A DNA stretch of 64,000 nt from Jacaranda mimosifolia (lineage: Eukaryota; Streptophyta; Magnoliopsida; Lamiales; Bignoniaceae): positions 36,565,032 through 36,629,031 of the forward strand of contig CM032125.1 in the NCBI GenBank assembly GCA_018894105.1. Direction: 5' to 3'. The notes under the pieces are model-generated. The model saw only the letters and a program-made list of their open reading frames with translations. It did no database searches and was not told where the DNA came from. Each line of letters opens with the position of its first letter. The stretch's first letter is position 1. A program made the translations under genes and the position numbers. Below are positions 63,228 to 64,000 of the stretch, one piece after another.

Positions 63228-64000
63228 ATAAAATTGCTTAGAAGGTTAGCGATAGTTGTTTCTTTTAATTTTAGAATTTTTTTTTTAAATTATCGGTATC
63301 ATCTTGGTGAATTTTTTTTAGTAAATCTCAGACTCGAAATTTTTTTTTAAACGTTTTTACACAAATAGTAAATAAATAAATACTAGCGATTGTTTTATGA
63401 ATAATTTTTTTTAATATAAATAGTAAAATAAATAAATCTTATTTATTTATTAATAAATAAATAGTAGCGATTGTTTTATGAATAATTTTTTTTAATTTTA
63501 CAATTTAATAAAATAAATAATAATAAACAAATAGTAAAATAAGGCTATACAATAATCGCTAATTACCATTAGCGATATAAGTATTTTAAAAAAAAGAAAT
63601 TTATGGAATAAAATTGCTAACTAGGGTAGCAATAATTTCTTTTAAATGTGACAATTTTTTTTTTTTAAATTGTCGCAAAAAATCCTAGCGATACTTTTTT
63701 CATAGTAGCTATTGTTTTATAAATAATTTTTTTTAATATTACAATTTAATAAAATACATAATAATGAACAAATAGTAGCGATTGTTTTTATGAATAATTG
63801 TTTTTAATATTACAATTTAATAAAATATATAATAATAAACAAATAGTTAAAAAAAGGCTATACAATAATCGCTAATACCATTAGCGATATAATTATTTAT
63901 AAAAAATTATATATACAATAAATCGCTAACAAGGTTAGCGATAATTATTTCTTTTAATTTTAGAATTTTTTTGAAATTGTCACTAACCATCTTGGCAATA
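59030..64000 (-). mobile_element. Right arm of giant inverted repeat (runs off the window)
   Basis: Reverse complement of 48404-53515 with scattered indels. It carries hairpin modules near 63158, 63557 and 63870 that mirror those on the left. The left arm's repeat-rich zone extends a further 0.7-0.9 kb outward, so the true right end should lie beyond 64000. No transposase or other gene was recognised. Confidence 0.85.
60604..60623. repeat. 20-nt poly-C run
   Basis: Twenty uninterrupted C residues. The matching point of the left arm (about 51866) has only a short GGAGGG context, so the run grew in one arm. On the minus strand it is a poly-G tract able in principle to form a quadruplex. Confidence 0.85.

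Overview
The window is nuclear DNA from a eudicot plant. It is very AT-rich, its genes have spliced exons with GT..AG introns, and all four recognisable genes have plant-specific or plant-typical domain architectures. Most of the rest is non-autonomous transposons, SINEs, microsatellites and tandem or inverted repeats. I could not place it to family or species. No bacterial-type operon, CRISPR array, rRNA gene or convincing tRNA gene is present.

Layout. Positions 1-10113 hold four tandem units of about 2.6-2.75 kb (the first cut by the window edge). Each unit carries a copy of the last exon of a CCT-motif transcription-factor gene, plus PIF/Harbinger-like MITEs. The complete CCT gene (minus strand, 9626-12648, 4 exons, 287 aa) uses the exon in the last unit. 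Positions 12.8-30.4 kb are gene-poor: a 225-bp tandem triplet (14.0-14.7 kb), a hAT-like element (18.2 kb), MITEs (19.4 and 20.8 kb), a SINE (22.7 kb) and a 1.54-kb AT-rich terminal-inverted-repeat element (28.0-29.5 kb). A six-exon BOBBER1/NudC-type co-chaperone gene lies at 30469-33244 (minus, 335 aa), with a SINE just upstream and a hAT-like element at 34.85 kb. A class-3 lipase gene of the At4g10955 type lies at 38694-40094 (plus) and has a one-base frameshift near its 3' end. A seven-exon WSD1-type wax ester synthase/diacylglycerol acyltransferase gene lies at 41305-44940 (minus, 478 aa), convergent with the lipase gene, with a SINE and a hAT-like element in its introns.

From 45.2 kb to the right edge the window is a transposon island. 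A miniature CACTA-like element at 45.24 kb is followed by a giant inverted repeat: left arm about 48404-53515, right arm about 59030 to beyond 64000. The outer part of each arm consists of approximately 350-bp subrepeats carrying short GCGAT/TCGCTA hairpins, as in foldback-type elements. The 5.5-kb spacer contains a second CACTA-like element broken by a 1-kb insertion, a direct-repeat pair and a smaller inverted pair. No transposase was recognised.

The four genes have separate roles (transcriptional regulation, protein folding/heat tolerance, lipid hydrolysis, wax ester synthesis) and I see no sign that they form a cluster. All gene models were spliced by eye from reading frame, splice signals and family resemblance, without transcript evidence. 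I found no convincing new biological system. The most unusual features are the amplified, partly broken terminal exon of the CCT gene and the 5-kb-armed palindrome.
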